64,000 nt of DNA from CAWIJJ01 sp963836405 (GCA_963836405.1 CAWIJL010000009.1:248001-312000), one strand, 5' to 3'; positions 8,581 through 17,821 are shown, counted from the stretch's first letter. Made by a program: numbers and translations. Notes: generated by a model from the sequence alone, not told the origin.

Positions 8581-10611
8581 CTACTTCGCCGTGTCGATCG
8601 CGAACGCCATGATGCTGTCGTCCGTCACCGGGTTATTGAAAAACCCGCCGCCCGTACTCGGGATCGCCACGTACTGCCGGCCGTCCCGACCCTGATACGT
8701 GACCGGCGTCGCTTCCGCCGCTCCCCCCAGCTTGTACGTCCACAGTTCCTTGCCCGTCTGGGCATCGAACGCGCGGAACCGCGCATCGTCGGTGGCCGCC
8801 ACGAACACCAGCCCTCCGGCCGTCGCTATCGTCCCTCCGTTCCCCGGACGCCCCGTCTTCTGCTTCTCCGGCGGCAGGCTGTCCGTCACCCCCAGCGGCA
8901 CCCGCCACGCGAACTCACCCGTGTTCACGTTGACCGCCGTCAACTGCCCCCACGGCGGCTGCTGGCACGGCAGTTGTTGCGAATCCGTGCCCCGGATGCT
9001 GAACCGCCCGCCGCCCGCGACGCCTTCGTACGGCCCATCCGGATCCACGCGATTGCCGGTCCCCTGCCCTCCGGCGCGCCCCTTCTCCTTATCGTGGTCC
9101 TTCACGCCCGAGATCTGCCCCAGCTCGTTCGAGTTCACGAACAGGTATCCCAGTTCCGGATTGAACGACGTGCCGAACCAGTTCACACCGCCATGATTCC
9201 CCGGAAACTGCACGCGCAGCCGGTTGTAGCTCACCGGCAGGTACGGACCGCCCAGTTGCAGCCCCTCCATCAGCTTCTTGCACGCGGCTTCCAGTTCCGG
9301 CGTCACCGTGGCCACGTCCTCCGCCCGCATCGTCATCCGCGAGAGCGGCGGCGGCTTCAGCGGAAACGGCTGCGTCTTCGAAGCCCGCTCCAGCGGCACT
9401 TCGCTCGCCGGCACCGGCCGTTCCTCCACCCCGTAAATCGGCTTGCCAGTCACCCGGTCCAGCAGAAACAGCAGGCCCACCTTATTGATCGCCGCCACCG
9501 CCGGAATCGTCCGCCCGCCCTGCTTCACATCGATCAGCGCCGGCGCGCCCGTCATGTCCGCGTCCCAGATATCGTGATGCACCACCTGGAAATGCCACAG
9601 ATATTTCCCCGTATTCGCATCCGCCGCCACCAGGCTCGAGCTGAACAGGTTGTCTCCCGCGCGGTCGCCCCCGTATTGATCCACCGAGGGCGCGCCGAAC
9701 GGCATGTAAACGATCCCGCGCTGCGCGTCCACCGTGAGGAACCCCCACACGTTCACGCCCGACCGGTTCTTCCAGCTCTCCCCCGCCCACGTCTCATTGC
9801 CCTTCTCGCCAGGCCCCGGAATCGAATGGAATGTCCACACCAGTTTCCCCGTGTGCATGTCCCACGCGCGCACGTCGCCCGCCGGACCGTGCGGCGGATT
9901 CTCCTGCGTAGTGCCGCCCGTAATCACCAGGTTCTTGTAAACGATGGGCGGTGAGCTCAGCGCGTTCCGCCCCGGCATCCCCTGCATGATCTCCGGCGTA
10001 TTCAGGTTGACCACGCCGTTGTCCCCGAAATCCGCGTTCGGCTTGCCGCTCTTCGCGTCCAGCGAATACAGTTTGCCGTCGCTCGACCCGAACACGATCT
10101 GCGCCGGCGTCTGCCGGTCGCCCGCGAAGAACTCCACCCCTCGCGTCGAAGGATTCCCGGCGGGCAGCTTGAACGCCCAAACCTCCTTGCCCGTCGCCGA
10201 GTCCAGCGCGACCACCCGCGAGTACGGCGTCGCAAGGTACATCAGGCCATCGATCACCACCGGCGTCACTTCGCTCGGCGAGAAGCCCGACCCGAAGCGG
10301 ATCCGGCCGCGTCCCGCCGGAGGCGAATCCGGCGTCTCACCCTCTCCGGCCGCCGGCGCCGGCGTCGCAACCGGCGCGGGCCCCGCCGGCTTCATATGAT
10401 ATGTCCACGCCACCTTGAGCCGGCTCACGTTGGCCTGCGTGATCTGCTTGAGCGGCGAGAAGCGCATCCCGCCCGCGTCGTGCCCGTACGTCGGCCACTC
10501 CTTCGCGTAATCCGCCGCCCCGCCTTTCGACTGCGCCAGCGCGTAGAATCCTGCTGCCATCAACACCGCGGCGCCGCCGGCGGCAAGGCCGGAAAGTCGC
10601 TTGATTCTCAT
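8581..10611 (-). CDS. PQQ-dependent dehydrogenase (quinoprotein glucose/alcohol dehydrogenase family)
   Basis: This 676-residue protein begins with a signal anchor (LSGLAAGGAAVLMAAGFYAL, residues 8-27) and continues as a PQQ-type beta-propeller. The expected opening W-P-x-Y-G-x-D (EWPTYGHDAGGMRFSPL), repeated tryptophan-docking blades such as GKELWTYKLGG, and the C-terminal PCQQPPWGQLTAVNVNTGE are typical of membrane quinoprotein glucose dehydrogenase relatives. A Gly/Pro/Ala-rich insert (about residues 75-105) is unusual. No CxxCH haem motif is present, so a separate electron acceptor is needed. Substrate cannot be read from sequence. It is immediately upstream of the TIR-NB-ARC gene on the same strand. 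Confidence 0.85.
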   Translation of the reverse strand: MRIKRLSGLAAGGAAVLMAAGFYALAQSKGGAADYAKEWPTYGHDAGGMRFSPLKQITQANVSRLKVAWTYHMKPAGPAPVATPAPAAGEGETPDSPPAGRGRIRFGSGFSPSEVTPVVIDGLMYLATPYSRVVALDSATGKEVWAFKLPAGNPSTRGVEFFAGDRQTPAQIVFGSSDGKLYSLDAKSGKPNADFGDNGVVNLNTPEIMQGMPGRNALSSPPIVYKNLVITGGTTQENPPHGPAGDVRAWDMHTGKLVWTFHSIPGPGEKGNETWAGESWKNRSGVNVWGFLTVDAQRGIVYMPFGAPSVDQYGGDRAGDNLFSSSLVAADANTGKYLWHFQVVHHDIWDADMTGAPALIDVKQGGRTIPAVAAINKVGLLFLLDRVTGKPIYGVEERPVPASEVPLERASKTQPFPLKPPPLSRMTMRAEDVATVTPELEAACKKLMEGLQLGGPYLPVSYNRLRVQFPGNHGGVNWFGTSFNPELGYLFVNSNELGQISGVKDHDKEKGRAGGQGTGNRVDPDGPYEGVAGGGRFSIRGTDSQQLPCQQPPWGQLTAVNVNTGEFAWRVPLGVTDSLPPEKQKTGRPGNGGTIATAGGLVFVAATDDARFRAFDAQTGKELWTYKLGGAAEATPVTYQGRDGRQYVAIPSTGGGFFNNPVTDDSIMAFAIDTAK

Positions 10612-10693
10612 AAGTGGATGTACCCTGCCCCTCTCGCTAGCTACCGGTACAGAATATCGTCAACGGCGGGACCGTTCAAGCTACACTGCCCCT

Positions 10694-13318
10694 ATGCCGG
10701 ACGAACTGCTGGCCCGCTTGCTCGATCAGGCCCGCCACTCGGCACCGCACGTGCGCACCGCCGCCCTGCTGCACCTCGCGCGCGTGCTTGCCCCCCGCGA
10801 CCCCGCCCAGGCGCGCGCCACTCTGCAAGCCGGCCTCGACCAGGTTCCCCTCATCCCCGGCCGCGACCGCGATCTGCTCCTCGACCAGGCGCGCGTCCTC
10901 ACCGCGGCCGTTGCGCCGGACCTCCTCCCTGCTGTCCCCATTCCCGAATGGGTTTTGCGCTCGCCCCGCGCGGCCTTCCTCGCCGAACGGCTCCCGAAAA
11001 TCATGCTGGAGCACGGCCATATGGAAGCCGCGCTCGACCTCGTCATGCACCACGCCGACTCCCCGTCATTCCCTTTCGCTGCCGCCGCCGCCCTGATTCA
11101 GAAATCGGACGATAGCGAACGCAGCGCAGCCCTGCTCCGCCGTGCCTTCGGCGCCTGGCGTGCCGCCGTGTCCGACGCCGCCGCCCAGCCGTGGCGACCC
11201 ACCAGTTCCTCCGCCTTCATCGCGATCTTCCGCCTCCATTTCAAAGTTCTCCCCGAGCCCGAAGCGCGCGAAGCCCTGCGCGAAATCATCCGCCTCACCC
11301 TGCAGAATCCCGACCTCCCCATGGAAGCCCGCTACGATCCGGAGGGAACCGTCCGCATCACCTCCGTCCACGACCACACCCTCTTCGAACTCCTGCACGT
11401 TATCCGTGATCTGGACCCGCCCCTCGCCGAAGCCCTGATCGCCGCGCACCCGCAACTCGCCACCGCCGCCGCCCGCTTCCCGCGCGGCATGGAATCGGTG
11501 ATGGAGGAGGCCGAAGCCCGCCGCAAACAAGCGCCCCCGGGCGCCCGCCGCGGCTACGTCATGGGGGGCGATCCGCGCGATTTCCCCTACATGCGGTCGC
11601 TCATGGAGTCAGGCGAAGACGCCAATTTCGATCCACCTTTCGAGCACGCCCTGGAAAGTCACCGGGAAGACGCCGATCCCGAAAACCCGAATGGCGCTCC
11701 CAAGGAATTCTGGCCCTCCGCAAACCGTTTCCGCGCCGTTCTGTACGAAGCCGGCCGCACCCTCGGCCCCTCCGCCGCCGCCTACCTCGATCGCATCCCC
11801 GACGCCGACCTCCGCCTCCTCGCCGGCATCGAACTGGTCGCCGCCCTCGCCGGACTGCCCGAATTCCGCGGCCCCGAGAGCCGGGCCCCCAAACCCGCAC
11901 CGCATAGGCCGCCCGCCGCCATCACCCTCGCCGGACTACCCGACGGTCCCAAACACAAACCCGCTCCGCGCCCCACCCCGCTTTCAACATCGCCGCCATC
12001 CCGCCGAACTCGCCGGCCGACCCGACGGTCCCAAACACAAACCTGCTCCGAGCCCCCACCGCCGCCCTCTACGTGCCGCCATTACCCTCGCCGCCCTTCG
12101 CCGGACTACCCGACGGTCCCAAACACAAACCCGCTCCGAGCCCCACCGCCGCCCTCACGCCGCCATTACCCTCGCCGCCCTTCGCCGGACGACCCGACGG
12201 TCCCAAACACAAACCCGCTCCGAGCCCCCACCGCCGCCCTCTCCGTGCCGCCATTACCCTCGCCGCCCTTCGCCGGACTACCCGACGCTCCCAAACACAA
12301 ACCCGCTCCGAGCCCCCATCGCCGCCCTCTCGCCGCCATTACCCTCGCCCCCTTCGCCGGACGACCCGACGGTCCCAAACACAAACCTGCTCCGAGCCCC
12401 CATCGCCGCCCTCATCGCCGCCATCACCCTCGCCCCCTTCGCCGGACTACCCGACGGTCCCAAACACAAACCCCCACCGCCGCTCTCCTCGCCGCCCTCT
12501 ACGTGCCGCCATTACCCTCGCCGCCCTTCGCCGGACGACCCGACGGTCCCAAACACAAACCCCCACCGCCGCCCTCCTCGCCGCCCTCTACGTGCCGCCA
12601 TTACCCTCGCCGCCCTTCGCCGGACTGCCCGACGGTCCCAACACAAACCCGCTCCGAGCCCCCACCCGCATCGCCGCCATCACCCTCGCCGCCCCTCGCC
12701 GGACTACCCGACGCTCCCAAACACAGACCCGCGCCGTGCCCCCATGGCCGTCCCTCGCCGGACTACCCGACGCTCCCAGCAAACCGGCCCCCGCAAACCC
12801 GCACGCTGCCACCCTCCGCCCCCGCCGCCCCCGCCCGAAAACCGGCCCCCCCAAACCCGCACGCTATAATTTTTGAATGCCGGAAATCCGACGATCCGTC
12901 TGCGCGCTCGATTGCCCGGATTGCTGCTCCCTCCTGCTCACCGTGGAGAATGAACGCGGTACCCGCCTGCGCGGCAACCCCGACCATCCTGTCACCCGCG
13001 GCTTCCTCTGCGGCAAGGTCGCGCAGTACCTCGAACGCGAATACCACCCCGGCCGCCTGCTCTATCCCCAGCGCCGCACCGGAGCCAAAGGCGAGGGCCG
13101 CTTCGAGCGCATCTCCTGGGACGAAGCCCTCGACACCATCGCCGAACGCCTCCGCCTCACCGCCGCCGAATTCGGACCCGAGGCCATCCTGCCCTACAGC
13201 TACGCCGGCACCATGGGCTACCTCAACGGCAGCGGCATGGATCGCCGCTTCTTCCACCGCCTCGGCGCCTCCCGCCTCGACCGCACCATCTGCTCCACCG
13301 CCGGAATGGCGGGCATGA
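10694..13318 (+). CDS. Protein of unknown function; 5' part (to about 11920) reliable, 3' part runs into tandem repeats
   Basis: From ATG 10694 about 410 residues read as a normal soluble, helix-rich protein (MPDELLARLLDQARHSAPHV onwards). No family is recognised; an acidobacterial lineage-specific protein is likely. After about 11920 the frame enters GC-rich tandem repeats giving P/R/S/T-rich low-complexity sequence. The literal in-frame stop is at 13318, 442 nt inside the molybdoenzyme gene, which is implausible. The other two forward frames are also open through the repeats and stop at 12869 and 12876, just before that gene. A net frame change in the repeats probably altered the true C-terminus. 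A TACACT hexamer at 10682-10687 ends 6 nt before the ATG. Confidence 0.55.
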   Translation: MPDELLARLLDQARHSAPHVRTAALLHLARVLAPRDPAQARATLQAGLDQVPLIPGRDRDLLLDQARVLTAAVAPDLLPAVPIPEWVLRSPRAAFLAERLPKIMLEHGHMEAALDLVMHHADSPSFPFAAAAALIQKSDDSERSAALLRRAFGAWRAAVSDAAAQPWRPTSSSAFIAIFRLHFKVLPEPEAREALREIIRLTLQNPDLPMEARYDPEGTVRITSVHDHTLFELLHVIRDLDPPLAEALIAAHPQLATAAARFPRGMESVMEEAEARRKQAPPGARRGYVMGGDPRDFPYMRSLMESGEDANFDPPFEHALESHREDADPENPNGAPKEFWPSANRFRAVLYEAGRTLGPSAAAYLDRIPDADLRLLAGIELVAALAGLPEFRGPESRAPKPAPHRPPAAITLAGLPDGPKHKPAPRPTPLSTSPPSRRTRRPTRRSQTQTCSEPPPPPSTCRHYPRRPSPDYPTVPNTNPLRAPPPPSRRHYPRRPSPDDPTVPNTNPLRAPTAALSVPPLPSPPFAGLPDAPKHKPAPSPHRRPLAAITLAPFAGRPDGPKHKPAPSPHRRPHRRHHPRPLRRTTRRSQTQTPTAALLAALYVPPLPSPPFAGRPDGPKHKPPPPPSSPPSTCRHYPRRPSPDCPTVPTQTRSEPPPASPPSPSPPLAGLPDAPKHRPAPCPHGRPSPDYPTLPANRPPQTRTLPPSAPAAPARKPAPPNPHAIIFECRKSDDPSARSIARIAAPSCSPWRMNAVPACAATPTILSPAASSAARSRSTSNANTTPAACSIPSAAPEPKARAASSASPGTKPSTPSPNASASPPPNSDPRPSCPTATPAPWATSTAAAWIAASSTASAPPASTAPSAPPPEWRA
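11935..12785 (+). repeat. GC-rich tandem repeat array, about 10 degenerate units of 79-90 bp
   Basis: The anchor word cccaaacacaaac recurs with its aaacac part at about 11951, 12033, 12121, 12205, 12293, 12377, 12462, 12551, 12640 and 12719, so units are 82, 88, 84, 88, 84, 85, 89, 89 and 79 bp. Each unit also holds gccgccattaccctcgcc, cgccggactacccgacgg and gctccgagcccc blocks; point differences and short indels separate copies. Unit lengths are mostly not multiples of three, yet none of the three forward frames contains a stop. The unit resembles the coding sequence just before the array (about 11840-11900), suggesting expansion from the 3' end of the 10694 gene. Confidence 0.9.
12865..12877 (+). 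promoter_or_regulatory. -10 hexamer TATAAT placed for a leaderless molybdoenzyme mRNA
   Basis: A perfect TATAAT lies at 12865-12870. The expected start site seven bases after its last base is 12877, the A of the ATG. No Shine-Dalgarno sequence fits in the intervening ttttga, and no good -35 is visible in the C-rich upstream sequence. The arrangement predicts a leaderless transcript. Confidence 0.55.
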
Positions 13319-14916
13319 CCGAGGCCCTCGGCATCCGCTACTCGACCGAGCCCGAACAGTTCCGCCACGCCAAACTGATCCTCGCCTGGGGAGCCAACAT
13401 CCTCGGCACCAACGTCCACCTCTGGCCCTTCATCATGGAAGCCCGCCGCAACGGCGCCCGCTTCTACACCATCGACCCCCGCCGCAACCGCACCGGCAAC
13501 GCCTCCGACAAGCACTTCTTCATCCACCCGGGCAGCGACACCGCTCTCGCCCTCGCCATGATGCACGTCATCCTCGCGGAGGGTCTCGAAGACCGCGACT
13601 ACATTGCCCGCCACACCGAAGGCATCGACGCCCTCCGCGAGCGCGTCCGCCCCTGGACTCCCCAGCGCGCCGCCGAACTCACCGGCATCGCGGCCGCCGA
13701 CATCGCCGCCCTCGCGCGCGAATACGCCGGCACGCGCCCCGCCGTGATCCGCCTCAACTACGGTCTCCAGCGCAGCGAACGCGGCGCCATGGCCGTCCGC
13801 ACCATCGCCCTCCTGCCGGCGCTTACCGGATCCTGGAAGGACCTCGGCGGCGGCCTTCAGCTCTCCACCTCCCAGGCTTTCCACCTCAATAAGACCGGCC
13901 TCGAACGCCCCGACCTCCAGCAGCGCGCCCTCGGCCGCGAAGCCCGCCTCGTCAACATGACTGAGCTTGGCACCGTCCTTCGCAAGCTCGATAAACCGCC
14001 GGTCAAAGCCCTGGTGGTCTACAACTCCAACCCCGCCGCCATCGCGCCCAACCAGAACGCCGTGCACGCCGGGCTGCGCCGCCAGGACCTCTTCACCGTG
14101 GTTCTCGAGCAGTTCCAGAACGATACCGCCGATTACGCCGACATCCTCCTTCCCTCCACCACCTTCCTCGAACACACCGACCTCTATTTCGCCTACGGCC
14201 ACTACCATCTCCAGCTTGCCCGTCCGGCCCTGCCCGCGCCCGGCGAGACCAAATCGAACGTGGAGGTCTTCCGGCTGCTCGCCAAGCGCATGGGCTTCGA
14301 CGACCCCTGCTTCCGCGACTCGGATGACGACATGATCCGCACCCTGCTCGACTCTCCGCATCCGTTCATCCAGGGGATCACGCTCGAGGAGCTCGACCGC
14401 CGCGGCTCCGTGCGCCTGCGCATGCCCGAGCCCTTCCAGCCCTTCGCCTCCGGCAATTTCGGCACGTCCGACGGCCGCTGCCGCTTCCGCGCCGAAGAGC
14501 TCGACTACCAGCCGCCCGTCGAATCGCGCCACGGCGACGCCGCCCTCCGCAGCCGCTATCCCCTGGAGCTGATCTCGCCCAAGAACGACGACAGCATGAA
14601 CTCCACCTTCGGCCACCGCGATTCAGTGGACCTCCAGACCGCAACCCTCCACCTGCACGCCGCCGACGCCGCCGCCCGCGGTATCCGCGATGCCGACCAG
14701 GTGCGCGTGTTCAATGACCGCGGCTCCACCCTGCTGGCGGCCCGCGTCGATGAAACCGTGCGGCCCGGCGTCGTCTGCGCGCCCGCCGTCCGCTGGAGCA
14801 GGCGCGCCCCCGCCGCGCGCAACGTCAATGCGCTCACCTCCGAGCGCCTCACCGATGCCGGCGGCGGCCCCACGTTTTACAGTTGTTTAGTTCAGGTGGA
14901 AAGAATCGGAGACTGA
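12877..14916 (+). CDS. Molybdopterin (bis-MGD) oxidoreductase, DMSO reductase family
   Basis: This 679-residue protein starts with a 4Fe-4S cysteine set (CALDCPDCCSLLL, then GFLCGK near residue 50). The three molybdopterin-binding regions follow: LAWGANILGTNVH and YTIDPRRNRTGNASDKH in the middle, the NSNPAAIAPNQNAV and ILLPSTTFLEHTDLYFAYG segments, and a C-terminal dinucleotide-binding barrel with MNSTFGHRDSVDLQTATLHL. No twin-arginine signal is present, so it is probably cytoplasmic. The family covers formate dehydrogenases, thiosulfate/arsenate reductases and hydroxylases; the substrate cannot be assigned. Its stop overlaps the ATG of the next lipoprotein gene (TGATG). Confidence 0.9.
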   Translation: MPEIRRSVCALDCPDCCSLLLTVENERGTRLRGNPDHPVTRGFLCGKVAQYLEREYHPGRLLYPQRRTGAKGEGRFERISWDEALDTIAERLRLTAAEFGPEAILPYSYAGTMGYLNGSGMDRRFFHRLGASRLDRTICSTAGMAGMTEALGIRYSTEPEQFRHAKLILAWGANILGTNVHLWPFIMEARRNGARFYTIDPRRNRTGNASDKHFFIHPGSDTALALAMMHVILAEGLEDRDYIARHTEGIDALRERVRPWTPQRAAELTGIAAADIAALAREYAGTRPAVIRLNYGLQRSERGAMAVRTIALLPALTGSWKDLGGGLQLSTSQAFHLNKTGLERPDLQQRALGREARLVNMTELGTVLRKLDKPPVKALVVYNSNPAAIAPNQNAVHAGLRRQDLFTVVLEQFQNDTADYADILLPSTTFLEHTDLYFAYGHYHLQLARPALPAPGETKSNVEVFRLLAKRMGFDDPCFRDSDDDMIRTLLDSPHPFIQGITLEELDRRGSVRLRMPEPFQPFASGNFGTSDGRCRFRAEELDYQPPVESRHGDAALRSRYPLELISPKNDDSMNSTFGHRDSVDLQTATLHLHAADAAARGIRDADQVRVFNDRGSTLLAARVDETVRPGVVCAPAVRWSRRAPAARNVNALTSERLTDAGGGPTFYSCLVQVERIGD

Positions 14917-15434
14917 TGAATCGAAAACTTCTCTGCGTGCTGTTCGCAACGCTCGCCGTAGCCCCGTTCGGCTGCAACCGGCAGAAATCCCCCATCTCGC
15001 AGGAGGCGGCGCCCCTCGCCTCCGTCGTCCGCACCGGCGACCCCACCGCCGCCCGCCAGCTCGTCAGCGGCTTCCACGCCATCGAAAACGGCGCCTGGCG
15101 CTGGACCCAGCGCAAATTCGAGGTGGAACTCGCAGTGCCTCCCGGCGCCGCCGCCCGCGGAGCCGTGCTCGAGGCCCGCTTCACCGTCCCGCCCGTTACC
15201 ATCGAAAAGGTGAAGTCCCAGACCCTCACCACCTCCGTCGGCGGAACAGCGCTGAAGCCCGCTACCCTGGATACCGCCGGCCCGTTCACTTACAGCCGTG
15301 AAATAGAGCCCGCGCAACTCGCCACACCGACCGTGAAAATCGCCTTCGAACTCGACAAAGCCCTCCCGCAGGAGGGCGGCGACATCCGCGAACTCGGCAT
15401 CGTCGCCAACAACTTCCTGTTGAAAGCCAGGTAG
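14916..15434 (+). CDS. Putative lipoprotein of unknown function
   Basis: The 172-residue product has a hydrophobic leader (MNRKLLCVLFATLAVAPFGC) whose last residue fits a lipobox cysteine. The remainder is predicted beta-rich (RKFEVELAVPPGA, EARFTVPPVTIEKVK) and ends with GDIRELGIVANNFLLKAR. No enzyme motif is visible. The ATG overlaps the stop of the molybdoenzyme gene and is preceded by ggtggaaag, so the start and co-expression are well supported. A carbohydrate-binding or adhesion-like sandwich is possible but only inferred. Confidence 0.75.
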   Translation: MNRKLLCVLFATLAVAPFGCNRQKSPISQEAAPLASVVRTGDPTAARQLVSGFHAIENGAWRWTQRKFEVELAVPPGAAARGAVLEARFTVPPVTIEKVKSQTLTTSVGGTALKPATLDTAGPFTYSREIEPAQLATPTVKIAFELDKALPQEGGDIRELGIVANNFLLKAR

Positions 15435-15453
15435 GAACGCCGCCCGGCCCGCG

Positions 15454-17097
15454 TCACTTCCGCGCGAACCGGTACACCTCGAACACCTGCCGCCCGAACG
15501 GATCGGAAATCCGGCCAAGCACCTCCTGCCGGTACCCGAGTTCCGCCGCGAACCCGATCATCCGCTCGTTCAGCCCGGGGAAGTTTTCAAATTGCGGCGT
15601 GTGCGCCAGGAACAGGTTCCGCGGCTCGGTTACCATCTCCGTGGCGTACCTCCGGTCCTGGTCCGTCATTTCCGCGTTCGCCACCTGGTCGGTTCCCATG
15701 CGCAGCGGCAGCGCGCCGGCTTGGAGCATCCGCAGCGGATCTTGCATTCCCCAGTCCATGCAGAAGACCGTTTTGGACCGGTCGCCTTCGAGAAAATCGG
15801 AAAGCGCGTAAATCCCGTTATTCCAGGCCGCCCCGCCGCCGTTCCGGACTGCATGCGCGTAATACTCGTTCATCAGCAGGACCCCGGAAATCGCCGCCAC
15901 CGCGCCCAACGCCGCCAGCGCCGGCAGGCCGAACCGTCCCAGCCGCCCGGCAGCGCCCGTAAACGCCGCCGCCACAATCATCTGCGGCAGCGGCCAGAGC
16001 AGAATCGTGTGATGTATGCTCCCGCCCGTGTTCTGGTTCAGCGCCATCTGCAGCCACGCCACCGCCATCGCGATGAGCGCGAAAATCACCACCCGGATCG
16101 ACTTCCGCCCGGCCAGCGGCGTGACCGCCAGCGCCGCCAGGAACAGCCAGGCGAGCAGGTGCCGGCGTGGATGTCCCGCAACTCCCGAAATAGCTGCCGA
16201 GGCGGTTTGGATGGCCCCCTTCGGCATGTGCGGCTGTGGCGTCTGCCAGTCCTCGGCCACCATCCAGGTGAACATCCCCGGACCGCTGGCGGTCAACCAT
16301 AGCGTCCTCGCCTTGGCTTCGAGGCCTATCGTATCCCGCTGGAAGTTTCCCCGAAAGGTGCCCCACTGGTTCTCCACGTTATATACCAGCAGCGGCAGAG
16401 CCCCCATCAGGAACGCCGCTGCCGCTATTCCCACTCTGCGCCAGGTGAGCACGCCAAAGAGTTGTCGCGGCAACGTCAATAATGTGGCAACCCCCAGGCC
16501 CGAAAGCGTCCACACCGCCAGCGCCTTGTCCCACATCGCCAGGCCCATCAGAAAACAGCCGCCCGCGAGCGCCCAGGGCTCCAGTTCCTGGTAATAGCGC
16601 ACCAGCAGCCACGCGCCGCCCAGCAACAGGAGGTGCTGCATGGCCACAGGTCCCCAGTCGAAGGTTAGCGTTAACAAATACATTGAATCCGTAGCCAGGA
16701 GCGCGCATCCAAATATGGCTGTTCGTTCCCCCGCCACGCGGCGCAGCAGCAGGTAGAACAGCCAGATGCTGGCCACGCCTGCCGCAACCATGGGCAGCCG
16801 CATCGCCAGGACGCCGGGATGTGCGAGGCGGAATATTCCGTCGTATATCCAGGATTTAAGGGCGCCGACGTACGTCATCAACATGATCGGCAGCCGCGAG
16901 TTCAGGATGGACAGCGAGTACAGTTCGTCGTGCGGTGTAAATATGGCCTGCGTGAAGAGCGCCTCATCCGCCTCGATTCCGAGCGTCGGAACGAAAAGCG
17001 CTCCGGCAATGCCGAAAAAAATACATAAGATCCCCACCGGGGTACCAGAACTGAATAGAGCGGTGCGAACCTTATCGATTTTAGTTTGGCGGCGCAA
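15454..17097 (-). CDS. ArnT-like glycosyltransferase (family 39 membrane protein)
   Basis: This 547-residue integral membrane protein has about 11-12 hydrophobic helices. Just after the first helix it carries an acidic pair in LGIEADEALFTQAIF, the position of the catalytic acidic residues in GT39/ArnT/PMT enzymes, which transfer sugars from polyprenyl-phosphate donors on the outer face of the membrane. Helices such as MAVAWLQMALNQNTGGSIH and a soluble C-terminal domain fit GT-C architecture. The start is a TTG at 17097; a TACCAT hexamer on the same strand (17105-17110) sits one base off leaderless spacing. Acceptor (lipid A, protein or glycan) is unknown. Confidence 0.8.
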   Translation of the reverse strand: MRRQTKIDKVRTALFSSGTPVGILCIFFGIAGALFVPTLGIEADEALFTQAIFTPHDELYSLSILNSRLPIMLMTYVGALKSWIYDGIFRLAHPGVLAMRLPMVAAGVASIWLFYLLLRRVAGERTAIFGCALLATDSMYLLTLTFDWGPVAMQHLLLLGGAWLLVRYYQELEPWALAGGCFLMGLAMWDKALAVWTLSGLGVATLLTLPRQLFGVLTWRRVGIAAAAFLMGALPLLVYNVENQWGTFRGNFQRDTIGLEAKARTLWLTASGPGMFTWMVAEDWQTPQPHMPKGAIQTASAAISGVAGHPRRHLLAWLFLAALAVTPLAGRKSIRVVIFALIAMAVAWLQMALNQNTGGSIHHTILLWPLPQMIVAAAFTGAAGRLGRFGLPALAALGAVAAISGVLLMNEYYAHAVRNGGGAAWNNGIYALSDFLEGDRSKTVFCMDWGMQDPLRMLQAGALPLRMGTDQVANAEMTDQDRRYATEMVTEPRNLFLAHTPQFENFPGLNERMIGFAAELGYRQEVLGRISDPFGRQVFEVYRFARK

Positions 17098-17298
17098 ACC
17101 AAAGATGGTAGCATCTGTCCGATATGGGACTGTAGACTCTCAATTGGACGTTAGCAACCACGTCCGCAGAGCAGAACAGGCTCTGGCACCAAAATTGCTA
17201 ACGTTGAGTCTCGTGTTGGGATTTTCAGAGAGAACGAGTGGAAAATATAGCTCCAACGAGGGGTCCGCAACCTGAAACCTTTGGCATAATTTTCCGTC

Positions 17299-17304
17299 TA
17301 TACT
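17299..17304 (+). promoter_or_regulatory. Putative -10 (TATACT) for the DksA/TraR gene
   Basis: TATACT at 17299-17304 predicts initiation near 17311 and a leader of about 60 nt, purine-rich toward its end (agaagaaggagaagcacc), with a clear ribosome binding site before ATG 17372. A -35 is not convincing: TTGGCA at 17281 is only 12 bp away. The 17105-17290 stretch contains no gene. Confidence 0.45.
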
Positions 17305-17371
17305 CTTGCGGAAACGAAGTAGAGCTAAAGATAAGAAATAAAAAGAAAAAAGCAGAAGAAGGAGAAGCACC

Positions 17372-17761
17372 ATGAACCAGACCGACATTAACAAATATAA
17401 AGCGATGCTGGAAGCCAAGCAGAGTGAGCTTTCGGCCGGACTCCGGAACCGGGAAGACATCGCAATCGAAAAAACTCCGGACGCACTCGATGAAGTTCAG
17501 CTCGCCGGCGAGCGCGAACTGGCCATCCGCAATCTGGATCGCGAATCCAACCTTCTGCGTAGCGTGAAGGGAGCGCTGGCCCGCGTTGCCGACGGCAGCT
17601 ACGGCATTTGCCTGCACTGCGAGGAAGATATCAAGCCCAAGCGGCTCGACGCGGTGCCCTGGACCAAGTACTGCATCCGGTGCCAGGAAGCTGCGGATCG
17701 CAATGAATTCGAAACCGAGACCGGCGAGACCATCGACGAACTTCTCGCCAACGCCGCCTGA
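17372..17761 (+). CDS. TraR/DksA-family zinc-finger transcriptional regulator
   Basis: The product has 129 residues: an N-terminal coiled coil (about 5-75, KYKAMLEAKQSELSAGLRN) and a four-cysteine zinc finger ICLHC-x17-CIRC at about 81-105 with the diagnostic PKRLDAVPWTKYCIRCQE. DksA-type proteins insert the coiled coil into the RNA polymerase secondary channel and modulate initiation with ppGpp. The size matches the short DksA-like group (110-150). The coiled-coil tip lacks an obvious DxxDxA, so its potency is uncertain. It is a single-gene unit with its own promoter and a strong terminator. Confidence 0.92.
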   Translation: MNQTDINKYKAMLEAKQSELSAGLRNREDIAIEKTPDALDEVQLAGERELAIRNLDRESNLLRSVKGALARVADGSYGICLHCEEDIKPKRLDAVPWTKYCIRCQEAADRNEFETETGETIDELLANAA

Positions 17762-17781
17762 TCCGCAAACCCGATTCAAAG

Positions 17782-17821
17782 TTCAGGGCCCGATTTCAAT
17801 GAAATCGGGCCCTGAATTTTT
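17782..17821 (+). terminator. Intrinsic terminator of the DksA/TraR gene
   Basis: A perfect 16-bp stem pairs 17782-17797 with 17801-17816 around a 3-nt loop (aat), followed by TTTTT at 17817-17821. It starts 20 nt after the regulator's stop. It is the clearest rho-independent terminator in the window. Confidence 0.93.

Noticed and set aside
11935..12785. CRISPR array
   Set aside because: Units are 79-90 bp, degenerate along their whole length and protein-like, with no alternation of constant repeats and unique spacers and no cas genes.
12763..14616. Minus-strand frame of 617 codons opposite the molybdoenzyme
   Set aside because: Gly/Val/Ala/Glu-rich shadow; the plus strand holds unmistakable molybdopterin and Fe-S motifs.
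14916..15518. Minus-strand frame opposite the lipoprotein gene (14892-15518)
   Set aside because: Gly/Ala/Asp-rich shadow without a signal or motif; the plus-strand frame has a lipobox and coupled start.
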